Shown here: in pieces, positions 25,891 to 34,764 of the stretch
Numbering within the stretch: the stretch's first letter is position 1
Layout of the letters: each line of letters opens with the position of its first letter
From: Mongoliitalea daihaiensis
Lineage (GTDB): Bacteria > Bacteroidota > Bacteroidia > Cytophagales > Cyclobacteriaceae
Assembly: GCF_021596945.1 (NCBI RefSeq)
Contig: NZ_CP063779.1
Span: 127,501-191,500 of the forward strand
Direction: 5' to 3'
Length of the DNA stretch: 64,000 nt
Translations under genes and position numbers: made by a program
The notes under the pieces: generated by a model
What the model was told of the DNA's origin: nothing
The model's input: only the letters and a program-made list of their open reading frames with translations
The model's database searches: none

Positions 25891-27350
25891 CCCAACAAAG
25901 CAATTATCTGGTCTAACTCTTTTTTAATGGCATCTAATTCACTCGCTGCCTGTTTGGCAATATCCAAGGGCTGACCCAGGTCGGCATTTTTGCTGATATT
26001 CTCATCCTCAATCAAGCCGATATCCAAGGAATCGTTTTTGGCTGCGATCTGCTCTCGGGTAAAGACCTGCCATCTTGGGTCCTGAATGGCTTGACGCTTG
26101 GCATCATCCACCGTCCCATCAAAGCTGTCCTTCACTTCCTCCAAGCCCAGGCCTCCGGTATAGGCATTTACAAAATCCGCAAAGGCTTCCCGGGTAAAGG
26201 GGGTACGCTTACCATAGCTCGGGGCATTGGTACGCATGTCGTAAAACCATACCCGCTGAGTATTGCCGTTTTCTTTTTTGCCTCGGGTAAAGAACAGCAC
26301 ATTGGTTTTCACGCCCGCCGCATAGAAAATACCTGTTGGCAAGCGCAGTACGGTATGCAGGTCGCACTTTTCCATCAGGTCACGGCGGATCTTCTGCCCG
26401 TCATTGTCTTCGAAGAGCACGTTATCGGGAAGCACCACAGCGGCCCTAGCCGTCCCCGTATCCCTTCTTAGGGAACGGTAGATATGCATCAAGAAATTCA
26501 GCTGCTTGTTGGAGGTTTGGATGGTAAAGTCATCCCGGGTTGGCCGCTCTCCTCCCTGCTTGGTACCAAAAGGAGGGTTTGCGAGTACGCCATCGTAGTT
26601 TTTGAAACTCTTACCCAATTCGGTCAGGGTATCTCCCATAGCGATGGGGCTTTCCAGTCCATGCAGCTTGGCATTCATCAGGGCCAGTCTATGGGCATCC
26701 TGTACCAATTCGCAACCAGAGAAGGCCTCATAAATCTGGAAATTCCGCTCTGCCTGACTCAAGGCATAGTAATCGTCGTATTTGCGCTTCAGGTATTCAT
26801 CCGCTGCGATCATAAAGCCAAATGTTCCTGCCGCCGGGTCATTCCATCTCTCCCCGATTTTGGGCGCAAGCAATTCCACCATCACATTGATTAGGGGTCT
26901 TGGAGTAAAGTATTGCCCGGCACCGCTCTTTTTCTCCCCAGCATTCTTTTCCAGCAGTTCCTCATAGATACTGGCAATCTTATCCTGCTCCTCATCCTCA
27001 TACCAATCGATCTGATCGATATTGGTGATCAGCGTACGCAGGTTGACTGGTTTGCGAAGGGTGGTGGAAGCATTGGTATAGATTTCCGTGATGGCGGCAT
27101 TACTGGACATTGTACCCAAGTTGGCCAGCAGGTCTCGGTAGGTGTCAAAGAGTTCCTTATTGTCCTTGATGCCTTTGAGCTTGGACCAGCGGTACTGCTC
27201 TGGAATGTCCTGATCGAATTTCTTCACCTCGGACAATCTCAAAAAAAGGATATAGGTCAGTTCGTTCAAATACTGGTGATAGGTCACTCCGTCATCACGG
27301 AGGACGTTACACAGTTCCCACAGTTTCTTGGCTATCTGTTCTGCACTCAT
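25887..27350 (-). CDS. hsdM: Type I restriction-modification DNA adenine methyltransferase
   Basis: A 487-residue N6-adenine methyltransferase. The helical N-terminal domain (ELTYILFLRLSEVKKF) is followed by the SAM motif DPAAGTFGFMIAA and the catalytic motif NPPFGT (ANPPFG near residue 260). With HsdS it methylates the host target; with HsdR it forms the restriction complex. It begins 8 bases after hsdR and overlaps hsdS by 4. Base composition is richer in G and C than the dGTPase and nucleotidyltransferase genes downstream in the same operon. Confidence 0.96.
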   Translation of the reverse strand: MSAEQIAKKLWELCNVLRDDGVTYHQYLNELTYILFLRLSEVKKFDQDIPEQYRWSKLKGIKDNKELFDTYRDLLANLGTMSSNAAITEIYTNASTTLRKPVNLRTLITNIDQIDWYEDEEQDKIASIYEELLEKNAGEKKSGAGQYFTPRPLINVMVELLAPKIGERWNDPAAGTFGFMIAADEYLKRKYDDYYALSQAERNFQIYEAFSGCELVQDAHRLALMNAKLHGLESPIAMGDTLTELGKSFKNYDGVLANPPFGTKQGGERPTRDDFTIQTSNKQLNFLMHIYRSLRRDTGTARAAVVLPDNVLFEDNDGQKIRRDLMEKCDLHTVLRLPTGIFYAAGVKTNVLFFTRGKKENGNTQRVWFYDMRTNAPSYGKRTPFTREAFADFVNAYTGGLGLEEVKDSFDGTVDDAKRQAIQDPRWQVFTREQIAAKNDSLDIGLIEDENISKNADLGQPLDIAKQAASELDAIKKELDQIIALLG

Positions 27351-27358
27351 GGTTTCGT

Positions 27359-30300
27359 TTAGGCGTATAAATTTTGATTGATCTGTGCGATCACTTCCTC
27401 CAGTTGCTCCTCAAAAATCTTGTTGAGCCGCTCAAATCCTCCGGCCTCATCGAAGGGATCCTCATCCAGGTCTTCTTTTCTTAGCACGGTTTCTTTCAGC
27501 AATTGCTTTTCAAAGCGGTCTATCCACTTGAGCTGGGTTTTGTTCCAGGCTTTCATGCCACGGATACTGTCCACGGCTTTTTTGACCCGCGCTTCATGGC
27601 TGATCAGGGAACTCCCCAAGGAAAGCGTTCGGATATAGGAAATGATATCGGCTGCAATATCTTCATTTTTGGCTGCTTTCCATGCAGCATTGAGGGTAGG
27701 GGCATTGTAGCCTTCCTGATCCAGGGCCAGCATCAGCTCCTTCAAAGCCTTGCGGTCCAGCTCGGTAGGACGGCTACAAACGATCTTGAGGGCTTCGATT
27801 TTATTTTGGTTGTCTTGGATAAATCGGGCAAAATTGTCCAAGTAGTCTTCGGGCTTTTTGGCCTTGCCATAACCCCGCTCGATTCCCAGAAACTTATCCT
27901 CATGCTCTGAAACCAAAGGTAAACTCACATCGGTTTTCAGTTCGTCGAGGAATTTCCATAGTCCTGAAACCTGTATGATTTTCTCCACAGCTGATGGCGT
28001 GTCCAGATTTCTTAGTGTTTCAATAAACTCATCGGGCTGAGCACCTTTGGCATTGTACACAAACCTCTCCTCCTGGTCTCCTTCCAGGAATTTTTTCTTC
28101 CTTTGAATTTTGGCTACCAATTGTTCCACCTGCCGCTTGGCCCGATCTCCCTGATCAATGGATTTGAGTTCCTCCACCAATTGCTGAAAGCTGACCTTCG
28201 GATTGGCTACCACGGGTTTCATTTGGGTAAAATCCTCCAAGGTCTCGTAAATCTTGACGGCATCGTAAATACGGAATACTTCCTTGCCTATTTCATCGCA
28301 GCGGCGCGTGGCCCGACCGAGCATTTGTTCGTAGAGGATTCTGGATTTGATTCTCCGAATAAAGACCAAATTGCATATCGCAGGTACATCAATCCCTGTA
28401 GTCAGCAAATCCACAGTGACTGCAATGTTGGGGTATTTTTCATTTTTGAAGCGGTTGAGTTGCTCTTGGGGATTGTAGGATTTGCCGGTAATCTTTTGAA
28501 TGGCATTATCTGCCACCTCTACTCCAATGGCTTCAAATTCCTCCTTCAGGTATTGTACCACCATATCCGCATGTTCATCGGTGGCGGCAAACACCAAGGT
28601 TTTCTCTTCTCCATCAGGATCTAACTCCTGAACCAAATATTGAATTACGGTTCGGTTAAAACTTGGGGTGATGACTTTTCGATTGAATCCTGCAATGTCA
28701 ATCTTCAGTTCATCTTCCAGCTTTTCCAGTTCTACGATTTGGTTGTTTTCCCGGTCCAAGGCTTTGGGCTGTGCTCCTTTTTCCCAGGTAATGCCTTCTT
28801 CGCCCAATTCAGTTTTGATGATGTAAGGAGGTTCGTGGTCTATCAGATATCCATCTATCACCGCTTCTCTATACGAGTAAGTATAGACCGCAGGACCAAA
28901 AATCTCAGTAGTATGCAAAGCAGGGGTAGCTGTAAGTCCAATAGCAAAGGCATCGAAATAATCCAACACCATGCGGTACTTACTGACATAATCCCGTTGA
29001 TCTTTGAAATCCAGATCCTCTTCATCCATTTCCCGATCCATCAGGTAGCCCCGATGCGCTTCATCGATGATGATACAGTCATATTGGTCCACCGGTGGCA
29101 CTTCACTTTCCTCGCTATAAAACACCCGCTTGACCATGCCCTGTACCGTCGCAAAATGCAAGCGGGTATCCAGTTCGGGCACTTTTGCTCCCAATTCCTT
29201 GACTCCGTAAATTTCTGAGAAAGTATTGAGGCCAATGATTTTGTTGTCTTTAAAGGCGTTGATCGCCTGTGTAGCGAGGAGCGTTCTATCCACCAAAAAG
29301 AGAATCCGTTGGAAACGGTTAGATTGGATCAAGCGGTAACAGAGTCCGATGATGGTTCTGGTTTTACCTGTTCCGGTGGCCATGGTAATCAAGGCTCGGG
29401 TCCGAGTGGGATCACCCAAAAGTGCCTTTTCCAGTTCCTGAATGGCATTCAGTTGGTATTTGCGTAAACCTAGCCCTGTTGGACTTTCCAAAAAATCCAC
29501 GGCTTCGGTTTTTAGCTTTTCTTCGGAGGCTGTCAGGTCTTTTTCCAACAACTTCACCAAACCTTCGGGACTGTACCAGCCTTGGAGGGCTTTGGAGCGG
29601 CCATGCTTGTTACGCACATCCAAAAACCAGACCCCACTTTTGGTTTTGATCTGTTCTAGGTAAGGTCTGCCATTGGTGGAGAATAAAAATGGTACTTTAT
29701 ACCCCTGCCATTCGCCCAAGAGCGCTGCTTCATGCTTGGTTTCAACCAACTCTGCATAGATTTTGGATTGGCTCAGGTCGGTGGAAATGTCAGCTGCATA
29801 TTTCTTTGCTTCCACAATTCCATACAGTTCAAAGCCCACAAATAGGGCGTAATCGGCCCATTTGCTTCCGCAAGGCCATTCGGCTATGGCCAGATTTTTC
29901 CCCCTTTGAGGAAGCGTTTTATTTTTTTTGAAATTGAGTTCTTGGGTATCCACCTCCCAGCCTGCAATCCGGAGTTGCTCGTCTATAAGCAAGCGCGTTT
30001 CCGCTTCGGACATTTCTATCTTGCGGGCTGCTTGTTGGGATCGGGTCTGAATTTCTTCCTTCTTTTCTTTCGAAAGTTCGGCTACAATTCTCTCTTGGAG
30101 CAGTTTTTCAAACTTTTGCTGCAAATCTGCATATTCTTGTTCCAACACATGCAGCGAATGTCGAGCATCTTTATTTTCAGGCAGGTGGAATTTAACTGTA
30201 CTCAGGTCATCGTTTTCTTCTGAGTAGGTCTGATAAAACCACTTGGCTATTTTGAAAGTGGAAAATAGAAGCCCTTTCGCATCCTCCAAGGAGCCTTTGT

Positions 30301-30592
30301 TGTCATGGACAGCCAGATTTCCTTTATGTTTGATTGTATGCAACAAATCCTTTACCTGAGGGGGCAGGGCATTTTCATATTCCAATGTCTTCAATCGGCC
30401 ATGGAAAGAATTGTCATAGGGAAAATCCAAATGATGCAATTCAAAAAGCAATTCGCTCACCCTTTCTCCAAATTGCCTTAATTTCCATAGGCTAGTGACC
30501 GGATCCTGATACAGATTAAATTCAGCAGCTTGCCCGATATTAAAAAGAATGGGGAATTCTGATTCAAGATATGAAAAATTGGATTTGATCAT
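27359..30592 (-). CDS. hsdR: Type I restriction endonuclease motor subunit
   Basis: A 1077-residue HsdR. An N-terminal DUF4145-like region (residues ~30-125, HKGNLAVHD) precedes a coiled coil and the nuclease domain with Asp247, Glu261 and Lys263 (ADYALF, VEAKK). The SF2 motor follows: Walker A ATGTGKT at 405-411, DEAHRG, and the C-terminal helicase lobe with TTGIDVP and LGRATR. It translocates and cuts unmodified DNA. I chose ATG 30592 over the GTG three codons upstream. It leads the long leftward defence operon. Confidence 0.95.
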   Translation of the reverse strand: MIKSNFSYLESEFPILFNIGQAAEFNLYQDPVTSLWKLRQFGERVSELLFELHHLDFPYDNSFHGRLKTLEYENALPPQVKDLLHTIKHKGNLAVHDNKGSLEDAKGLLFSTFKIAKWFYQTYSEENDDLSTVKFHLPENKDARHSLHVLEQEYADLQQKFEKLLQERIVAELSKEKKEEIQTRSQQAARKIEMSEAETRLLIDEQLRIAGWEVDTQELNFKKNKTLPQRGKNLAIAEWPCGSKWADYALFVGFELYGIVEAKKYAADISTDLSQSKIYAELVETKHEAALLGEWQGYKVPFLFSTNGRPYLEQIKTKSGVWFLDVRNKHGRSKALQGWYSPEGLVKLLEKDLTASEEKLKTEAVDFLESPTGLGLRKYQLNAIQELEKALLGDPTRTRALITMATGTGKTRTIIGLCYRLIQSNRFQRILFLVDRTLLATQAINAFKDNKIIGLNTFSEIYGVKELGAKVPELDTRLHFATVQGMVKRVFYSEESEVPPVDQYDCIIIDEAHRGYLMDREMDEEDLDFKDQRDYVSKYRMVLDYFDAFAIGLTATPALHTTEIFGPAVYTYSYREAVIDGYLIDHEPPYIIKTELGEEGITWEKGAQPKALDRENNQIVELEKLEDELKIDIAGFNRKVITPSFNRTVIQYLVQELDPDGEEKTLVFAATDEHADMVVQYLKEEFEAIGVEVADNAIQKITGKSYNPQEQLNRFKNEKYPNIAVTVDLLTTGIDVPAICNLVFIRRIKSRILYEQMLGRATRRCDEIGKEVFRIYDAVKIYETLEDFTQMKPVVANPKVSFQQLVEELKSIDQGDRAKRQVEQLVAKIQRKKKFLEGDQEERFVYNAKGAQPDEFIETLRNLDTPSAVEKIIQVSGLWKFLDELKTDVSLPLVSEHEDKFLGIERGYGKAKKPEDYLDNFARFIQDNQNKIEALKIVCSRPTELDRKALKELMLALDQEGYNAPTLNAAWKAAKNEDIAADIISYIRTLSLGSSLISHEARVKKAVDSIRGMKAWNKTQLKWIDRFEKQLLKETVLRKEDLDEDPFDEAGGFERLNKIFEEQLEEVIAQINQNLYA

Positions 30593-30957
30593 GAAGGGCA
30601 CCTATTCAGAAAATTACGATTGCTAATATATTGAAAATGGGCTATCAAAAAAAATTACAACTATAATCACCTCTCACTATAAAGGTTAAAAACATGATTT
30701 TAAATAAAATAACTAAGGGTGTAACTGAATGAACCAAAAAGACCCAACATCTAATGATATCGATTTAGTAATTACCGTTCACTTTCAAGGAGATGTTTTT
30801 TATTAATTGGTCTATTGACTGATGTTACAATTAAGCAAGTAACGACCTTTAGTAGCATCATAATCGGGTATTAAAGAATGGATTTTAAAAGGAAAATTTA
30901 CTCAATTGATTAAGAATATGAAATAGTGAAACAGGCTGAAACCTAGTTGTCCAAATC
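30593..30957. other. Gene-free stretch upstream of hsdR
   Basis: About 365 AT-rich bases between hsdR and the transposase remnant. The part near hsdR should contain its promoter; I could not fix one. No gene recognised. Confidence 0.4.
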
Positions 30958-31229
30958 ATGAAAAACAAAAAATCAAAAAAGGGTGATCCAAAACCATAAA
31001 TTAATCAAGATGAATTGATGTTTGAAAAATTGGAAACCTGAATGGAAAAATCAGACAATACACCAAAAACAAGCTCTCTTTCCCAACAGATGATGCAGTT
31101 ATGAAGACTGTTTTCCTCGCTGCAAGAGAAACATCGAAAAAATGACCTATGCCCATTCGAGACTGGGGCAATATTCTTAACAGCTCCCTACTTATATTTT
31201 GCGATAAGGTCAGACTTATTGAAAGCTAA
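30958..31229 (+). pseudogene. Decayed IS256-family transposase remnant
   Basis: Reading frames on the plus strand contain MKNKKSKKGDPKP (stop), then DELMFEKLE, and in another frame [20 protein letters not shown] with VFLAARE, a stop where W is expected, and PMPIRDWGNILN. The second part is the conserved C-terminus of IS256-type (Mutator-like) transposases. The central catalytic region is deleted, with a shift and several stops. Terminal inverted repeats were not found. It is a fossil mobile element inside the island. Confidence 0.7.
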
Positions 31230-31350
31230 CCATAAAATCACAAATTAAAGTTTAACCACTTATCGAGATAGTGTCGAAAAATACCGTAAACAGGGTATTT
31301 TTTATTAATCCGCAGATTCATAATTTTAACATTCACAAATTTCTTTTTTT

Positions 31351-31701
31351 ATGGACCCTCGAATTTATATTGTTATCGGAATAGTAACTTGTTCGATTAT
31401 AATCACTTCCTACTTTCACTTTGCATTTCAAAGGCAGCTACCTATAAGTGATTTCTTTCTTCCTGACCATAAAAAAAAATTTAAATCTTTTTCATGGCTG
31501 GTAGGGTTTTATTTCATATTTGCAGGAGCAATTGATTTTGGATGGTATTTCTTTTTCATTATTCCCATCTCCGCTTATTTAACTGCCTTTATTCTCACAA
31601 TTGTGCTAGGTAAATATGTTCAGACTTTAGGACTTATTGGATTTACCTCCCTAGTTGTAATAAATACTCTGATGCAGATAGAGTTAATTATTCTAAAATA
31701 A
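31351..31701 (+). CDS. Small membrane protein of unknown function
   Basis: A 116-residue protein with three or four hydrophobic segments (about 5-27, 48-68, 70-90, 93-113) and a short basic loop (DHKKKFK, about 39-45). I do not recognise a family. It is the first of three rightward genes of unknown function between the transposase remnant and the right island boundary. The ATG at 31351 follows a long gap and an AT-rich upstream region. Expression as a real gene is supported by length and clean hydrophobic pattern only. Confidence 0.5.
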   Translation: MDPRIYIVIGIVTCSIIITSYFHFAFQRQLPISDFFLPDHKKKFKSFSWLVGFYFIFAGAIDFGWYFFFIIPISAYLTAFILTIVLGKYVQTLGLIGFTSLVVINTLMQIELIILK

Positions 31702-31722
31702 GCCCTTAAATATGTTAATGCC

Positions 31723-32157
31723 ATGCAACAACCTTCGCTCGCTCTAAGAATATTATTAAGTCCATTTGTTCTTGTAATAATGGCAGCCTTTGTATATTTC
31801 TCAACGTTTTTACCAATTTGGTTTTATAAATATGTCTTATTGGAATGGGGTTGGTTTTGGTTTTTTGTGTCATGGTTAATCTTAAGTGGGGTTTTTGCCT
31901 CCTTGGTAATTAACTCAGGAACTATAACAGCATTAGGAGGTAAATTTTTCTTTTATGATAAAATCTTTCATTTAGCATGTGTATTTATTACGTCATTGGT
32001 TGGGTATCTTGCTTTCAATGAAATTTGGATTTTTCCCAATTCTGGTGATATCGGATTATTTGGAAAGGTATTGATAAGTTTACCTGTATTGTTCGGAATT
32101 GGGTTTTTAGTAGTTCTTTCCTTTAGATGGTTATTATTTGGAGTTGATGATATTTAG
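31723..32157 (+). CDS. Membrane protein of unknown function
   Basis: A 144-residue protein with four predicted membrane helices (about 10-32, 38-65, 80-98, 112-134) and very few charged residues. No recognisable motif. It starts 21 bases after the previous stop and is likely co-transcribed with it. It may belong with the following single-span protein, but no function can be read. Confidence 0.55.
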   Translation: MQQPSLALRILLSPFVLVIMAAFVYFSTFLPIWFYKYVLLEWGWFWFFVSWLILSGVFASLVINSGTITALGGKFFFYDKIFHLACVFITSLVGYLAFNEIWIFPNSGDIGLFGKVLISLPVLFGIGFLVVLSFRWLLFGVDDI

Positions 32158-32258
32158 GGTTAGTGAAATATTTAATAGAGCTAAAAGATCAATTCTATAA
32201 TAAGTTTTTAGAAGTAAAATAATTTGAAATCTAACCTCTTAAACAAAATTTTTACAAA

Positions 32259-33050
32259 ATGAAGAATCGGAAATGGTTATCAATTTTATCAACAATCATA
32301 ATAATTCTTGCCTCAATATTTTTTACAGCTTACTTAAAATCAAAGAGAAGGGACCGAACTCAAAACTTTATTTCTGAGATACTTTACAAGGAGGAGGTTA
32401 AAAAGGAAAAGGAGGTTTATTGGGTGAAGAACTCGTTTCATGGATTAATTTTCGAAACTCCAAATATAGGTTTAAATCCAAATGATGAATTCACAGATTT
32501 TGATTTCCCAGGGGTAAAAAATTTAAAGTCAAACCAACTAGCTACCGGAGATTTACTTTACTCTGTTTTCTACATGGAGGTTGAATTTGAGAATTATAAT
32601 TTTGAAATGGGCATGGAGGGCGTCTTAAACAATTTAGTATATGAAATAAATGGATCAGACCTTATGTATCAGTTCAAGTATGGGGAAAGTTGGCTTCCAT
32701 TTGGTTTAGCCGAAGGAGAATTTAAGTTGAAATCTGAGCAAATCGCTTTAAAAGCATTTCTATCATTTAATAAGACACAAGAAAACCAGAATAAACTTAG
32801 ATCTTTAGTAATATTTGCGAATAAAACTGATCAAAATATGGGACTTATGGCAAGTTCAATAGAAAGAATAAATTTAGATAGTTTGAAAAAAGAAAATAAT
32901 AGAGGCAAATATGTGGCTGAGAAATACGGTCAAATTATCAAAAATTATGATCCTTTTGATACTCTTTTAACACCTCAGCAAAAGACAGCTTTGAAAAACT
33001 TACGTGACTTACGTGAAGGAATGAAAACGGAGAAAGGTGACAAAAAGTGA
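32259..33050 (+). CDS. Single-span membrane-anchored protein of unknown function
   Basis: A 263-residue protein with one N-terminal membrane helix (about residues 7-25) followed by a basic stretch KSKRRDR and a polar domain of about 220 residues, probably outside the inner membrane. Several predicted beta strands occur at 50-170, then a charged helical tail ending in EKGDKK. No family recognised. It lies about 100 bases after the previous gene and is the last gene before the right boundary repeat. Confidence 0.6.
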   Translation: MKNRKWLSILSTIIIILASIFFTAYLKSKRRDRTQNFISEILYKEEVKKEKEVYWVKNSFHGLIFETPNIGLNPNDEFTDFDFPGVKNLKSNQLATGDLLYSVFYMEVEFENYNFEMGMEGVLNNLVYEINGSDLMYQFKYGESWLPFGLAEGEFKLKSEQIALKAFLSFNKTQENQNKLRSLVIFANKTDQNMGLMASSIERINLDSLKKENNRGKYVAEKYGQIIKNYDPFDTLLTPQQKTALKNLRDLREGMKTEKGDKK

Positions 33051-33295
33051 CATTCAAAAATTACAAACAGCACCACAGATGTTGAAGAATGTTGAAATCC
33101 AAAACTCAAACTTGTCAAAACCTGAAATATAGAAAGTTTTTAAAATGATTACCAATTGGAATCAGTAAATTAGAGAATGAATAAAAAAATACTGAGAACA
33201 AATTAAGCTAATCACCAAAAAGAAATGCAGGGTATAATCATACCTCTCAGGTAAAACCAACGAATCAACACCCCAATTTGCACCCCTATCAAAAA

Positions 33296-33337
33296 ATAAA
33301 AACCTAACATTCATATTTTCAGAATGTTAGGTTTTTT
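33296..33337. terminator. Intrinsic terminator at right island end
   Basis: AACCTAACATTC pairs with GAATGTTAGGTT and is followed by T on the plus strand and preceded by A, so it can work in both directions. The stretch 33051-33295 before it shows no gene. Confidence 0.8.
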
Positions 33338-33458
33338 ATTCGCAGAGAGGAAGGGATTACTCGTACCCACTGGGCATGCCACACCACCCCTCGCGAATCT
33401 CCCTTTGGTCGATTTCGAACCCATTGTTTGTTAATCGTGGGTTCTCATCCCTTCCGAT
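33338..33458. repeat. Right ~120-bp direct repeat with tRNA-Ser 3' tail (candidate att site)
   Basis: Closely similar to 15837-15956 and in the same orientation. Bases 33342-33358 equal the last 17 bases of tRNA-Ser. It lies 61 bases left of the tRNA unit's 3' end, so the tRNA tail occurs three times in the window: 15841, 33342 and in the intact gene. Confidence 0.78.
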
Positions 33459-33483
33459 TTGGAATACTAAAACTATGGGCATA

Positions 33484-33516
33484 AAAAAAGCCAACTCTAT
33501 TTCTAAAGTTGGCTTG
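33484..33516 (-). terminator. Intrinsic terminator after tRNA-Ser
   Basis: On the minus strand AAGCCAACTTTAG pairs with AGAGTTGGCTT with a short loop and is followed by seven T. Confidence 0.85.
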
Positions 33517-33519
33517 TTG

Positions 33520-33607
33520 CAGAGAGGAAGGGATTCGAACCCTCGATACCCTTTAGGGGTATACACGCTTTCCAGGCGTGCTCCTTCAACCACTCGGACA
33601 CCTCTCT
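33520..33607 (-). tRNA. tRNA-Ser (anticodon GGA)
   Basis: An 88-base class II tRNA on the minus strand. Acceptor AGAGAGG pairs with CCTCTCT, discriminator G. The anticodon arm CACGC/GCGTG has loop CTGGAAA, giving anticodon GGA. The long variable arm ATACCCCTAAAGGGTAT and T-arm GAGGGTTCGAATCCCTT are clear. Its 3' end is copied in the two island-flanking repeats, so it is the likely integration target. Confidence 0.95.
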
Positions 33608-33680
33608 GTGTGGTCGATTCTCAATCGGAGTGCAAAGAAATGAATTTATCCCAGCCTTTGCAACTATTGCCCGAAAAAAA

Positions 33681-34760
33681 TCAATTTAACCCCATCAGCG
33701 ACATCTCTCCCGCCAAAGGGGTTATCAACTTTTGCTTGATCAATTGTTTATTCGTCTCATTGCCCAAGAGAAACATCATCTTCGTAATCGCCGCCTCCGT
33801 GGTGATATCTCCTCCACTCAATACTCCCATATCCAACAAGTCCTTACTCGTCTGATAACGTCCTTGGATCACGCGACCTCCGTTACATTGAGATACATTC
33901 AATATGATCAAGCCTTTCGCTATGGCTCTCTTAATCGATCCTGTAAACCACCCATCGCTTGGACTATTTCCCGAGCCATAGGTTTCCAAAACCACACCCT
34001 TCAACCCTTCCATATCAAAGCAAGCATCCAACACTTGCTCGGTAATTCCAGGATACAACTTAACAATCATCACATGATTATCCATTTTATTGCTGTAAAA
34101 AAGCTTCTTCCCTTCATCGAAAGGCTGGATCGCGGCAAAATTGTAGTCTATAATAATCCCTGCCTCTGCCAAAGGAGGATAATTTTCAGACTCAAAGGCA
34201 TCAAAATGCACACTCTGAACCTTCTTACAGCGGTTTCCTCTCAGCAACATATGGTTGAAGAAAATACAAACTTCCGGGACTACCGGCCTGCCATTGGCTT
34301 TTGCCGTTGCAATTTCCAAAGCTGTCATCAGATTTTCTCGTGCATCGGAGCGCATCGCTGATATGGGCAATTGTGCCCCTGTAAACACCACCGGCTTGGT
34401 CAATCCACTCAGCATATAGCTCAACATGGAAGCAGAATAAGCCATGGTATCGGTCCCATGCAAAATCACAAAGCCATCGTAGCTATCATAATTTTCATAA
34501 ATGATGTAGGCCATATCCACCCAATGCTGCATATTGACATTAGAGGAATCAATCGGCTCAGGAAAGGAGATCACTGTAATGGCAATATTCATATGGGTAA
34601 GTGTAGGAATCTTATCCAAGATTTGACCAAAGTTAAACGGAACCAAAGCGCCGGATGCATCATAAGACATCCCGAGTGTGCCCCCTGTATAAATAATCAA
34701 TACAGATGAAGTTATCTCACTTTTAGCAACAGTATTCAGACGTACAATTTTATAATTCAT
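33681..34760 (-). CDS. ansA: L-asparaginase, type I
   Basis: A 359-residue cytoplasmic asparaginase hydrolysing asparagine to aspartate and ammonia. The first catalytic threonine is in YTGGTLGM (TGGT at 25-28) and the second motif is VILHGTDTMAYSAS near residue 100; both are the family's signatures. No signal peptide, in line with type I. It is 4 bases from the TatD gene on the same strand and may be in an operon with it. Confidence 0.95.
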   Translation of the reverse strand: MNYKIVRLNTVAKSEITSSVLIIYTGGTLGMSYDASGALVPFNFGQILDKIPTLTHMNIAITVISFPEPIDSSNVNMQHWVDMAYIIYENYDSYDGFVILHGTDTMAYSASMLSYMLSGLTKPVVFTGAQLPISAMRSDARENLMTALEIATAKANGRPVVPEVCIFFNHMLLRGNRCKKVQSVHFDAFESENYPPLAEAGIIIDYNFAAIQPFDEGKKLFYSNKMDNHVMIVKLYPGITEQVLDACFDMEGLKGVVLETYGSGNSPSDGWFTGSIKRAIAKGLIILNVSQCNGGRVIQGRYQTSKDLLDMGVLSGGDITTEAAITKMMFLLGNETNKQLIKQKLITPLAGEMSLMGLN

Positions 34761-34764
34761 GGCA

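Noticed and set aside
26913-27362. 149- and other long antisense frames over hsdM and hsdR
   Set aside because: These are shadows of GC-richer, strongly coding genes on the other strand.
33357-33593. 78- and 159-codon frames over the right repeat and tRNA-Ser
   Set aside because: They overlap the tRNA gene and terminator.
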